From: Molossus alvarezi
Lineage: Eukaryota; Chordata; Mammalia; Chiroptera; Molossidae
Assembly (NCBI GenBank): GCA_037176705.1
Contig: CM073895.1
Coordinates: 1,178,001 to 1,242,000, forward strand
Reading direction: 5' to 3'
Length of the DNA stretch: 64,000 nucleotides
Each line of letters starts with the position of its first letter. Position 1 is the stretch's first letter. Shown piece by piece: positions 10,545 to 20,880 of this stretch. Under the pieces are notes generated by a model. That model made no database searches. It was not told the DNA's origin and saw nothing but the letters and a program-made list of their open reading frames with translations. A program made the position numbers and the translations under genes.

Positions 10545-12096
10545 GGGCCCCCCAGTTCTGACCTCACTTCCTCTCGTCCCTGTGCCCTGGAAGTGGTCAT
10601 GGTCTGGGTGTCTGCTCTCCTGTGGGGTTGCTCTGGCCCGGGCTCCCCATAGAGCTCTCTGCCCAGGAGGCCAGTGTGAACGGCTAGATGTGTCTGTTCA
10701 GCCCTGAGTGCCCTGTTCCCTGTGAGGCTTCTGCCTGGTGCGGGCCATGCTGGGTGCTCTGTTGTCCTTCCCTCTGGAGGGCCTCTGGGCCACTCTCCGC
10801 CCCGGTCCTCCTCACTGGCTGTCCACGTTACGTTGCGGGGGCCTCCTCCGCTTTCAGTCCAGCACTGTCTCTGCCTGTGTGCTCTCTGCCTCTGGTTCCA
10901 TTGCAGTGTCCAGGCCCCTCTTTGGCTCATGCTTCTTCTGTAAAAGCACACACCTGTTTTTGTCCCTTGCGCTGATCCCCATGCCCAGGGGTGGTAATGA
11001 CATTTCTTGGGCAGTTTCTTCTTTTGGTTTCCCCGAAGTTCTTGGGTTTGTTTTGGACCTTGGCCTTGGTGGCACAGCTTTCCCTGTGTTGGTGATTCCT
11101 GCCGGTCTGGTCTGGTCAAGGCTGAAGCAGGGGTGGGCAGCAGGCCACGCAAGTGTCTGGCTCTGTCCCTCGGGTAGACCTGCTCCCTGGAAACTTCCCC
11201 TCACACCTGAACTCTGTATGTGGTCCCTGGGAGTCCCCCTGCGCGGCCCCCCCCAGCGCCTCCCCCAGGCAGAGCAGGGGTTTGGGTTTCTGAGAGGAGA
11301 ATGGGGTCAACGTGTGTTTGCTCGTCTCCCATCACAGTGCTTTTTGTTATGTCTTTCTGATGTGGGTCTGGATTTGCAAGACGTTCTGGGAATTGATCAC
11401 GGAAGGAGGAAGGGCACAAGGAGAGCTTTGGAGAGAACCCGCGGGAATGCAGTCGGGTGTGGTCTTCGGCAGAAGCGGCCTTGGGGTAGACGGGACTCTC
11501 AGGATGTCTTGCCCACGCCAGCGTGTGTGCGCCTGGATTCGCCGTCCTCCAAGGTCTCGGTGTGCGGCGCCCACGACAGTGTGGTTCTGATGGCTGTTTG
11601 CAGGGGTGGCTGAGGCCCCTTGTTCTCGGGCTGAATCACCCCTGGCGTGAGCCAGTTCCAAGTGCTGCTGAGTGGGACCGGGCGAGAAGGAATGGAGGCT
11701 GCGGCATCTGAGAATGGTGTTTTATTTATTTATTTTTAAATGGGTTGAAAGCCGTTGGTCAAGAAGTAAAAAGAGCCAGCAGTGGTCCCTCGCTAGTCAA
11801 GGTGTGTCAGGAGGGGTCTTGTGGTCCTTTCTCCTCCTTCTGAATTTCCCTGTGAGTATCCTCGGTCAGTAGCTTCATACTTTATCCAAGACCGCCCGGG
11901 GCCCCGTGCTGCCTTCTGGGGAGTGGAGTCCACAGCTCTTGTAAATGCTCTGGTTCTGTTCACTCTGGGCTCTGGGTCAGTCCATTGCTCTTGCTGGCTT
12001 TCTTAGAAGTTGGGCTTCCGGGTCCCGTCCCCAGAGCTGTGGGTTCCTAGGCCCAAGGAGGGTCCTGAGTGTGTGCTTCTAACAGTTTCCCGGGTG
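10545..12096. other. Intronic sequence, nothing firmly recognised
   Basis: GC-rich SKI intron 1. A TTTATTTATTTATTTTTAAA patch at about 11721-11740 may be the scar of an old retroposon tail, but no body is identifiable. No exon-like segment. Confidence 0.5.
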
Positions 12097-12123
12097 CTGG
12101 TGCTGGTGCTGCTGCTGCTGCTG
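12097..12123. repeat. Short TGG/CTG trinucleotide repeat
   Basis: A short tract reading GGTGCTGGTGCTGCTGCTGC and continuing in CTG units. It is intronic. Confidence 0.8.
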
Positions 12124-12129
12124 GGACCT

Positions 12130-12330
12130 GAACCCCTTCTTCATCTGCAGCTCTGGGCCACAGCCAGCCCTCACCTGTTTGTGTAAATAAAGTTTTATTG
12201 GCTCACAGCCCTTCCTTTGTTCATGTTGCCTGTGGCTGTTTTCCCGTGGCAGCAGCCTGGATTCCCGAGAGTGCTGGGCCCACAGAGCCAGGAAGGCCTG
12301 TGGTTTGGCCCTTTGCGGGGAGAGCACGCC
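12130..12330 (-). mobile_element. Non-autonomous hAT-type DNA transposon fragment
   Basis: The segment GTGTAAATAAAGTTTTATTGG at 12180 onward, followed by CACAGCC, a decayed 'TTGCCTGTGGCTGTTTTC' block and 'GTTTGGCCCTTTGCGGG', matches the layout of a common mammalian hAT/Charlie-group short element as I remember it. In that element the opposite strand reads through 'GGCCAGATAG...CCAATAAAACTTTATTTAC'. No intact terminal inverted repeats remain. The exact family name is uncertain. Confidence 0.6.
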
Positions 12331-12958
12331 CACTCCTGCCCTAGAGAGAGACCGGACGTCTGCACCGCTGCAGCGTTCCTGTGGATTCTGGGGAGGGAAG
12401 ACAAGAGGTTTGGGATCAACCATAGAAGAAACAGCGGCCTTGTGCTGCTAGTTGACATTTGTCATTGAGCTGTGGACACTGTTTAAAGCTAAAGAACAAA
12501 CAATCCTGGGGACACAGAGGGTCCGGTTGGGATCGTTGCCCTATCGACGTTGCAAACAGCTTTTTAGAAGCATAACTGACATAAGCAGCGGCAGGTGGAG
12601 TGTGCAGATTGGGAACGTTGACAAATGTGTGCACACGGTAGACTGTCACTATAGTCAGGGAACCTGTCCATCCCCCCAGGTCCCTGGGTCCTAGGGACCC
12701 CTCCCCCTCCTCAGGCCGCCCCGATCCGCTTCCTCTCGCTGTGGGTCAGTTTTCCTTCTCTGGAGCGTCGTATAAATGAAGTCTGTTTTTGCACTGGTTT
12801 CTTCAACTCAGCATCATTATTTTGAAATTCTTCCGCGTGCCACAGTTCTGTTTATCCATCCACCTGTTGAGGTGACTCGAGTCATTTCCAGCTCTTGGCG
12901 ATCACCAAGAGCTGCCGTGGACATGTGTTGGCGAGTTCTTGTAGGGACACCCGGATTT

Positions 12959-13217
12959 CTTTTTTTAAATCCTCACCCGAGGACATTTTTCCATTTTTTT
13001 GTTAAGATACATTGGGAGGGAGAGAGGGGAAGAGAGAGAGAGAGAGAGAGAGAGAAACATCGACGTGAAAGGGACACATTGAGTAGCTACCTCCCGCACG
13101 ACCAACCAGGGCCGGGGACAAACTGCAACCGAGGTACATGCCCTTATCAGGAACCGAACCCGGGTCTCTCCGGACCGTAGGCCGACGCTCCAACCGCTGA
13201 GCCAAACCGGCCAGGGC
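12959..13217 (-). mobile_element. VES-type SINE with target-site duplication
   Basis: Reverse-oriented SINE (CCTCACCCGAGGACA at left, CCAAACCGGCCAGGGC at right) with a long GA tract. It is flanked by a 15-bp duplication, GGGACACCCGGATTT at 12944-12958 and the same with one mismatch at 13218-13232. This proves insertion into the L1. Confidence 0.9.
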
Positions 13218-13332
13218 GGGACACCTGGATTTTGTTCCCTCAGCTAGATGTCCGGCTGTGGAGAGGCTGGCCGTGTTCACGGGCACAGTGCCTTTTTAGG
13301 AATGCCGGGGCCTCTTCCAAAGTGCTCACACA

Positions 13333-13372
13333 CCATTCCCCACCCCCACCCCCACCCCCTGCCCCCAGCAGC
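13333..13372. repeat. C-rich (CCCCCA)n tract
   Basis: Low-complexity CCCACCCCCA repeats within the decayed L1. Confidence 0.7.
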
Positions 13373-13537
13373 ACGGGGTCTCGGTCCCTCTGTGTCCTTG
13401 TCAGCACCCATGCCCCCAGCTGTGGTTCCGTGTGCGCTTCCCTGGTGACTACTCACGCCAGGCATCTTCTCACGCTTACCTGTCGCCCACGTGGCTTTCG
13501 TGCTGTGGTGTCTCTTCTGCTTCTTGCCTGTGGTTTT

Positions 13538-13744
13538 TTGTTTTTTTTTTCTTTATTGATTTTAGAGAGAGAGGAAGGGAGAGAGAGAGGGAACATCGAT
13601 GAGAGAGAACATCAGTGGGCCGCCTCCTGCATGCCTTCCACTGTGGGTTTGGCCCACAACCTGGGCATGTGCCCTGACCAGAATCACACCGGCGACCTCT
13701 TGGTGCAGGGATGACACTCAACCACTGAGCCACACCGGCCCGGC
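13538..13744 (-). mobile_element. VES-type SINE with target-site duplication
   Basis: Reverse-oriented copy of the 'TTTATTGATTTTAGAGAGAGAG' subtype, ending CACTGAGCCACACCGGCCC. The flanking duplication is TGCCTGTGGTTTT at 13525-13537 and TGCCTGTGATTTT at 13745-13757. Confidence 0.9.
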
Positions 13745-14202
13745 TGCCTGTGATTTTAAGTGGGACTGTCCTCTAGCTGTTGCGACTCAGAAGTTCTTTA
13801 TATATTCTGGATGCAAACTCTGTTCACATTTATATTTTGTAGAAACTTTCTCTCCATCTATGGCTACCCCCCTCCCACCCCTGCGCGCCTCCCGCTTAGC
13901 AGCGGCTTTTGAAGGGTAGGATTTTAAAATTCCAATCACTCCAGTTTACCAGTTAGTTGTGCTTTTGGATTGGGCTTTTGGGGTTCTTCTAGCTGAGGAA
14001 TCTTTGTCCAACCCAAAGTCATGAAGGTTATTTCCTGGGCTTTCTTCAAGAAGTGTCGTCATTTTCAGGTTTCTATTTGGGGCTGTGCTCTGCTCCGAGT
14101 TAATGGTTTGTGTCTGCCGAACGGCTCCGGCCTCCACACGGGCTTCCCGCAGCCCTTGTAAAAGTTATTCATCGTCCCCTGGGTTGTCTGCATTTTTTTT
14201 TT

Positions 14203-14426
14203 TTTGGTTAATACTTACCTGAGGATATTTTTCCATTGATTTTTAGATAGAGTGGGAGGGAGGGCTGGGGGAGGGAGAGGGAGGGAGGGAGGGAAACATT
14301 GATCGCCTCCCACACAACCTGAGGATCGAACCTGCAACTCAGTTATGTGCACTTGACTGGGAATTGAACTTATGACCCTTTGGTCCAGGGGCCGACGTTC
14401 TAACCAGTGAGCAACTGGCCAGGGCT
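14203..14426 (-). mobile_element. VES-type SINE
   Basis: Reverse-oriented copy: T-rich left end, TTACCTGAGGATATTTTTCC, a purine-rich GGGAGG tract and a head ending GAGCAACTGGCCAGGGC. It lacks part of the central region. Confidence 0.85.
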
Positions 14427-14785
14427 GTCTTTGCACTTTTGTCGAAAACCAGTTGCCCACGGGCGTGTGTGGGTTTATTTCTGGACTCTGTCGTGTTCAG
14501 TAGGTCTGTTTGTCTATCGTCTTCATGTCAGTACTGTGCTGCTTTTGTGATGACTTTCAGGTTCTTAGCATCAGGTGGTAGTAGCATCAGCCCTCCCGCC
14601 TGACCTCTTTCAGCGTTGTCGTGGCTGTTCTAGGTCCCCTGCATTTCCATGTGAATTTTAGGATCAATTTTAGGATCAGATCAGATTTAGGATCACTTTT
14701 TCCGTTTCTACAGAAAAAGTCTTGCTGGACTTTGGGGTGGGCTCGAACTGTTTTTATAGGTCTATTTGGGAAGCACTGACATCTT

Positions 14786-14871
14786 GTTTTATTTTTATTT
14801 TTTATCCTCACCCGAGGACATTTTTTCCATTTTTTGTTCAGATAGAGTGGGAGGGAGAGAGAGGAAGGGAC

Positions 14872-14902
<31 letters not shown>

Positions 14903-15064
14903 AACATCGATGTGAAAGGGACACGTCGAGTGGCTGCCACCTGCACGACCCAACCAGGGCCGGGGACAAACTGCAACCGAGGTACGCGCCCTTAGCGGGA
15001 ACCGAACCCGGGTCTCTCCGGACCGCAGGCCGAGCTCTAACCGCTGAGCCAAGCCGGCCAGGGC
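14786..15064 (-). mobile_element. VES-type SINE with target-site duplication
   Basis: Reverse-oriented full-length copy (CCTCACCCGAGGACATTTT to AGCCGGCCAGGGC). The flanking duplication is GCACTGACATCTT at 14773-14785 and GCACCGACATCTT at 15065-15077. Confidence 0.92.
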
Positions 15065-15668
15065 GCACCGACATCTTAACAGGTTTGAGCCTTGCAGCCC
15101 ACGGGAAGGCACGGGCACTCCTGCCGGGCCTGCGTCTCACGGGCGCGGTTTCTCACACCGAAGGCAAGACCTCCACCTGTGAACGGGAGCAGCGCCGCAG
15201 CGTCCCCTGGTGTGGCTGCCTGCCACGCCATTGACTCCGCCGTTTTCAGTTTCGGCCGCGTCGTAGTTCTTAGCACACAGGTCTCAGGCCTGTCGTCAAT
15301 TAGCTTCTTAAAAAAGGTTTTTCTTACAAGTAGCATAGTTTTTACGTTTCAAGTCCCCGATTAAAAGTCGCTAGCAGTATCGATTTTTGTGTATTGGATC
15401 TTGCACCCTGCAGTCTTGCAATTCATTTCCTAGTTCTTGTAGGTTTTTTTTGTGGATTTGATTAGTTTTCTACATAGACGGTGATGTCATCTGTGACTAG
15501 GACAACGTCACTTCTTCCTGTTCACTCTGGATGCTTTATGTCGGCCTTGCCTGAGTGCGGGGGAGGCTGCATTGAATGGTGTGGCGAGAGCCACCCCCGT
15601 CCCTGATCTGGGGGAGGTGGGGCTTGTTAGACTATGGAAGCCCTCGCTTTCTAGTCCCAGTTTGCTTT

Positions 15669-15887
15669 TTTCCTCATTTATTTTTATAGAGAGTGAAAGG
15701 AAGGGAAGGAATGGGGGTGAGAGAGAGAGAAACATTGATGTGAGACACAGCAGTCAGTTGCCTCCCACATGCAACCAGGGTCAGGGATCGAACTGGCAAC
15801 GTAGGTGCGTGCCCTTGACCAGGAATCAAGCCTTCCACCCTTCAGTGTGTGGGCCATGCTCTAACCACTGAGTTGCGCCAGCCAGGG
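15669..15887 (-). mobile_element. VES-type SINE with target-site duplication
   Basis: Reverse-oriented copy of the shorter-tailed subtype (TTTATTTTTATAGAGAGTG to GTTGCGCCAGCCAGGG), flanked by CCCAGTTTGCTTT at about 15657-15669 and 15888-15900. Confidence 0.9.
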
Positions 15888-16296
15888 CCCAGTTTGCTTT
15901 GATCGGGAACCAGAGTTGGACTGTCAGATGCTTCTTCTGCGTGTACGGAAGTGTTTGTTATCAACACGGTGAGTTGCACGGGCTGACTCCCCTCTTACTC
16001 CGATAACCCCTGGTCACCATCTGTTAGCCTGTTAGAACCGGGTCGAGTGGACTTGCTGAGACGTTGTTTGTAGTCTGCATGGATGTTCACGAGGAACACT
16101 AGTCTGTGGTTTTTCTCGTTCTGTTTTTCTGTTCTTATACTGTCTTTGGTTGTCGCATCGTGGTAACGTTGGATTCATAGAATATTTGGGAAGTGGTCTC
16201 TCTCCTCTTACATTTCCTGAAAGGATTACTGTTTCTTTTCAAAGTACTTGGTAGCCCTTACCATTGAAGCCCGTTTGGGTCTGGATGTTTTGTTTT

Positions 16297-16540
16297 TTTT
16301 TATCCTCACCTGAGGACATTTTTCCATTCTTTGTACAGATAGAGTGGGAGGGAGAGAGAGGAAGAGATAGAGAGAGAGAAACGTCGACGTGAAAGGGACA
16401 CATCGAGTGGCTGCCACCGCACGACCAACCAGGGCTGGGGACAAACTGCAACCGAGGTACGCGCCCTTAGCGGGAACCAAACCCGGATCTCTCTGGACCG
16501 CAGGCTGACGCTCTAACCGCTGAGCCAAACCGGCCAGGGC
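16297..16540 (-). mobile_element. VES-type SINE
   Basis: Reverse-oriented copy (ATCCTCACCTGAGGACATTT to AAACCGGCCAGGGC). The flanking GTTTTGTTTTTTTT-like repeats on both sides are consistent with a target duplication. Confidence 0.88.
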
Positions 16541-16604
16541 GTGTTTTGTTTTTTTTAAAATGCTATCTCTTTTACCGTGTTTTTTATTTATTTATTATTT
16601 TTTT

Positions 16605-16689
16605 GGTACATGCCCCTAGTGGGAATTGAACCCAGGGCTCTCTGGTCCGCAGGCTGACGCTCCAGCTGCTGAGCCAAACCGGCCAGGGC
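16605..16689 (-). mobile_element. Truncated VES-type SINE (tRNA-like head only)
   Basis: Only the head half remains, from GGTACATGCCCCTAGTGGG to CCAAACCGGCCAGGGC. The body and tail are missing. Confidence 0.85.
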
Positions 16690-17022
16690 TGGTCTAAATG
16701 CTTTATTGTGGGACTTGCTTTTAACTAGGCCGTTCGGGTTATCTGTTCTCGATCCAGAGTTGTTTGTTTTTACAGGTAATTGCCGAGTCTGTCTACACTG
16801 TCAAATGAATGGGCAGTAGGCTGGTCCTCACATCCCCTTACCATCCGGTTGTCTGCAGGGCCCGGTGCCCCGTCCCCAAGCTGGCCACCTCCTTTCCCTC
16901 TCCAGGCTCATTCTGGGCAGAGGCTCATTGCTTTTACTCATCTCCCCCAAGCACCAGTTTTGGTCTCATTGATTTTTCTCCTATTGTTCTTCTGTTTTCT
17001 TGTTTCATAGACTGATGTTTTG

Positions 17023-17271
17023 TTTTTGATCCTCACCTGAGGACATTTTTCCATTTTTTGTTCAGATAGAGTGGGAGGGAGGGGGAGAGAGAGAGAGAGA
17101 GAGAGAGAAACATTGACGTGAAAGGGACACACCGAGTGGCTGCCACCCGCAGAACCCAACCAGGGCCAGGGATAAACTGCAACCGAGGTACATGCCCTTA
17201 GCGGGAACCAAACCCTGGTCTCTCCAGACCGCAGGATGATGCTGTAACCACTGAGCCAAACTGACCAGGGC
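17023..17271 (-). mobile_element. VES-type SINE with perfect 17-bp target-site duplication
   Basis: Reverse-oriented full-length copy. The 17-bp direct repeat CATAGACTGATGTTTTG at 17006-17022 and 17272-17288 is perfect, which implies a fairly recent insertion. It splits the L1. Confidence 0.95.
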
Positions 17272-17455
17272 CATAGACTGATGTTTTGATCACTGTATTT
17301 TCCTTTACTTGGTTTACTTTAGGTTGAATTTGTCATCTATTGGGGGTTGTTCTTTTTTCCTAATACAGACATCTGGTTTTCTCCTAAGGGCTGTTTTAGG
17401 GGGCATCCCACAAATTCCGATAGGTTGTGTTTTTGTTTTCATTCAGTTCAAAGTA

Positions 17456-17783
17456 CAGTTGACCCTTGAACAACACTGGTTTGAACTGCCCGGGTCCACT
17501 AATATGCGGTCTTTTTCAATAAATACTGTAAGTGTATTTTCTCTTATGGTTTCTTTCCTAACGCTGTCTTTCCTCTGCCGACTATATTGTAAGAACACAG
17601 TCAGCATACTCAGGGTGTGCTGACCGACTGGCTGTCGTCCATACGGCTTCCAGTCCACAGGAGGCTGTCAGTAGTTCAGTTTTGGGGGAGTCGAAAGTTA
17701 CACAGGGATTTTCAGCTGTGCAGGGTTGCACCCCGACCCCCCTGCCTCCCTGCCCTCCCCCGGCATTGCTCAAGGGTCAGCTA
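17456..17783. mobile_element. MER2-type Tigger (TcMar) DNA transposon, non-autonomous
   Basis: The left end CAGTTGACCCTTGAACAACA and the right end ATTGCTCAAGGGTCAGCTA are inverted complements. The element follows a TA at 17454-17455, as expected for a pogo/Tigger insertion. The right TA has mutated to TG. Its length of about 330 bp and its internal text (AATAAATACTGTAAGTGTATTT) fit MER2. It has no transposase and depended on a Tigger enzyme. It sits in the older L1. Confidence 0.85.
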
Positions 17784-17800
17784 TGTGTTCTAGTTACTTT

Positions 17801-18034
17801 TTTTTTTTAATTCTCACCCGAGGATATTTTTCTGTTTATTTTCAGACAGAGTTGGAGGGTGAGAGAGAGAGGAACATTGATGTGAGAGGGACATGTCAGT
17901 TGGCTGCCTCCCACATGACCCTGACCAGGGCCAGGGACCAAACCGCAACCGAGGTACATGCCCTTGGCCAGAATTGAGCCCATGACTCTGGTTCACGAGC
18001 CAGTGCTCTGACCACTGAGCAACTGGCCAAGGCC
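17801..18034 (-). mobile_element. VES-type SINE
   Basis: Reverse-oriented copy (TTCTCACCCGAGGATATTTT to GCAACTGGCCAAGG). It is flanked by AGTTACTTT at 17792-17800 and 18040-18048, just downstream of the MER2 element. Confidence 0.88.
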
Positions 18035-20100
18035 TTTCCAGTTACTTTGTAATTGCATGAGGTTTATTTCTGCCCGGAGTGTGGTCTCTCTTGGTAAATG
18101 CCTCTGTGCTTGAACAGAACCTGTGTCGGGGGGCACTGGGTGGCCGTCGGTCAGGTCCCGTTGTCAATAGCATTGTCCAGGTCAGTGTCTCGCTGACTTT
18201 CTGTTGACTGCTCCATCCCTCACGGACAGGAAAGCTGACAGTTTGTTACAGTTGTAGGTTTGACTCTGCAGCCACGTCAGTTTCTGCTTCAAGTATTTTG
18301 TAGCTTGCTCCTTAGGGACGTTAGAGACGATAGGGGTGTTAGGGGAGGCAGCGTTGATGGGTTCTGTGGGTGGTTCAGGTTTTTCATTTCTTGACCTTTT
18401 CATCGATTCTGAAATCTCCCCGGTGCTTGGCTCCTGCTGTGTGCTCTCTGCTCTGGCTGCTGTGTGTGCTCATCTCTGTCCTCTGCCTCGCCCGCCTGTC
18501 GCATCCTGTTTAAAGTGGGTTCTTGTGGCTGCCCTATCGTGCCCAGCCTGGTCGGCTCTGCCCTTTGGCTGGGTGTTGCCACCACTGACTTTTAATGTGA
18601 CTGTTGAGTCTTTTCCACGTTGCTGTTCTTTTGTACTTGTATGTTTATATTCGTTTCCTTCGTAGGGTTTCCTGCTTCTTTGGAGTGACCAGTAACTATT
18701 TTCTTTCTTTATTCCGAAAGTAATTTGTTTGGATTTTCCATATCCTTTAATGAATTGCAAATATAGTGACAAAAGATGCCCCCCCAAGACTGTACAATTT
18801 CTGAACTAATTCAGGAAAAGCAAAAAGAAGACACATAATTACATTGTTGCAATGCAAATAAAGCATACACATCACACCCATGACTTTTCAGGGTCTCACC
18901 GTATCTCCTTGTGGGCTTGTCTGCTCTTCTCACTCTGGTTGTTCTCACGGTGTCTCTGGGCTCGAGTGCACACCTTGTACTCCCGTGGTGTCCCTTCAGG
19001 TGGGCTGTAAGACGGCATGGGAGAGGCTTCATCCTCCCCTCCCTGCGCGCAGTGAGCTGCGCTTACATTGTTGTTGTTTATGACCAAATAGTTGCTTTTT
19101 AAAGACACTTAAGTAATAAGACAAGACTGGATGTAGTTACTTTGTAGTCACCGTTTCTGGTCCTCTGTATTCTTCTGTGTGGACACAGATTTCCTTCTGG
19201 TGTTTTCTTCTGCGGCCGAGGGGTTCCTTTCACACTCCTTGTGTGTGTGGCCTGCTGGGGGCGAGCTTCCCTTCCCCCCACTTTTGGAAAGTGTTTGCTG
19301 GGGGTCCAGGAGTCCAGGTTGGGAGTGTTCTCTTCGGAAGTGTCAATGGGCGGTCCTTCCAGCCCCGTGCACAGGTCGCCCTCAGGGTTTTTTTGCTTTG
19401 TGTCAGGTTTTCAGCGTCTTCACGAGGTACTCAGTGTAGCTTTCTTTAGATTGTCTGCGTTAGCAGCTTATGGTTTTTCTTTCTTCGGGAGATTTTTGGC
19501 CACTGTTTTTCAGACCTTTCCCTGCTCCCCCAGCTCTTCGGGTCCCTCCGGCTGCGGGTACGAGGTTGTGGTAAGTGGCCCAGGCCAGGTCCTCGTCTCC
19601 CCTCGTGGACCCTCTCCGCTCGTTTGCGCTGTCCGTCTTGCCCTCTGCCGCCCAGCTGCCGCCCAGCTGCCGCCCGCCAGTGCAGGGGCTCTGGGCCCTG
19701 GTCTTCAGCTCTGGTGTGACGAGCCCTTTCCTATCTCCTGTGTCTCTGTTCAGCTTTCTGAGCGTGTGGATGGTGATGTTTTTGGGGACCACATCTGTCT
19801 GCCGGTTCTGGGGGTCTCGGTGAGCTGATGGTTCTCCTCTCTAGCAGCAGACATTGTGACCTTGACCTGCTCGGGTGCTGGGTGTGTCTGTGTTCCTGTG
19901 ACTCCTCACACTTTGTCCTGGGCCCAGCGGAGTTCCTCGGAGACCTGTGATCCTTTCAGGTTTTGCTCTGTGGTTTTTAGGTGGGTCCACAGCAGTGTTC
20001 TTTCTGGGGCTAATTATTCCCCTTCGCTGTGGTGAACCCTTTCTGCATAGCCAGCACCCATGTATTCGGAGGTTTTCCAGTTTGCCTGGTGGGAAGGGCT

Positions 20101-20749
20101 ATGCCCAGCTGGGTGTGAGCCCAGTCCGTCCCTGCTGCTCCTCGTGGTGGGTATTTCCTGCCTCAAGCAGTTTCCTCTTGTTCAGCTGCCCACCTGTGCC
20201 CTGCAGGCCTGGCACTGGCCCCTCTGCTGTGAGCTCCAGCCGCACAGTCTCCCTGGGTCTCGGCCGGGCCCTCTCGGGGCTCTGAGTGGGGGTCGCAGGG
20301 CTCGCTGTGATTGCCTCAGTCTCTCGGGAATCATGGTCCATAGTTGCCTGGTGTCCAGTGCCCTGAGGGCCATCGTCTCCTGGATTTGGACTATACCAGG
20401 CGGGTCTTGGGTGCAGGCGACCCTGCTGCAGGAAGGCTGTTGACTGCGCAGTGAGACTTGGAGCTTCTCTGATCAGCTCTCCCTTCGGAAGTGACGCTGG
20501 GAAATGAGAGCGAAGCTGAGGGACGTGCTTCATCTCGCTGGGCACAGACAGCTGCGCAGGCGGAGGCGGTCCTGGGCGGCGGCTCCTTCTGGGACAAGCA
20601 CCGCACAGCGCAGAAATAACCAGGCTTTGAGTGACAGGTCCTCGGGGGTGCTCGTGATATGGGAGGAAGGTGAGCGGAGCCGCCCGAGGTAGAAGGTGTT
20701 CGGAGCTGCTGCAGCGTGCTGACTGGCACGTCCGTGTGAGCGGATGCGC
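20101..20749. other. Intronic sequence, nothing recognised
   Basis: GC-rich sequence after the L1. Its first few hundred bases may be the decayed L1 5' end, but I cannot fix a boundary. Confidence 0.45.
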
Positions 20750-20880
20750 TCTCCTCTCTGCATGATTGTGCTGCATTAGCTGGTTTTGTTAGCATCTTCA
20801 TTACCGCCTTCCAGCAGCAGCGAGGACCGAGTTCGGACAAAGTGCCGTGATTTGGGCTATTCAGACGCACAGCTGCTTCG
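20750..20880. promoter_or_regulatory. Candidate conserved noncoding element
   Basis: The non-repetitive stretch GCATGATTGTGCTGCATTAG, then TGGTTTTGTTAGCATCTTCA and TTACCGCC, is AT-richer and of higher complexity than its surroundings. It resembles no repeat family I know. It looks like an intronic enhancer core, but this rests on texture only. Confidence 0.35.

Larger units (their letters stand above)
12556..20100 (-). mobile_element. Ancient, nearly full-length L1, antisense, broken by SINEs and a MER2 element
   Basis: Read on the + strand, this 7.5-kb block follows the antisense order of a mammalian L1. It starts with 3'UTR-like sequence (about 12556-12960, e.g. CAACTCAGCATCATTATTTTG). ORF2-derived blocks follow at about 13788 (CAGAAGTTCTTTATATATTC), 13960-14060, 14440-14500 (GGGTTTATTTCTGGACTCT), 14636-14670 (CATTTCCATGTGAATTTTAG), 15380-15500, 16950-16990 (TTTTGGTCTCATTGATTTTTC), 18180-18300 and 18540-18720. 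More upstream L1-like text runs to about 20.0 kb. Without the later insertions roughly 5 kb of L1 remains. Frames are destroyed throughout. The 5' limit is approximate. Confidence 0.75.

Noticed and set aside
14786..15064. tRNA genes suggested by A- and B-box motifs in SINE heads
   Set aside because: The boxes belong to tRNA-derived SINEs with tails and target duplications. None folds as a complete tRNA gene in its own right.
18182..18403. 73-codon - strand frame with unusual Lys/Asn-rich composition
   Set aside because: It lies in antisense L1 ORF2-like sequence and is a decayed fragment, not a gene.
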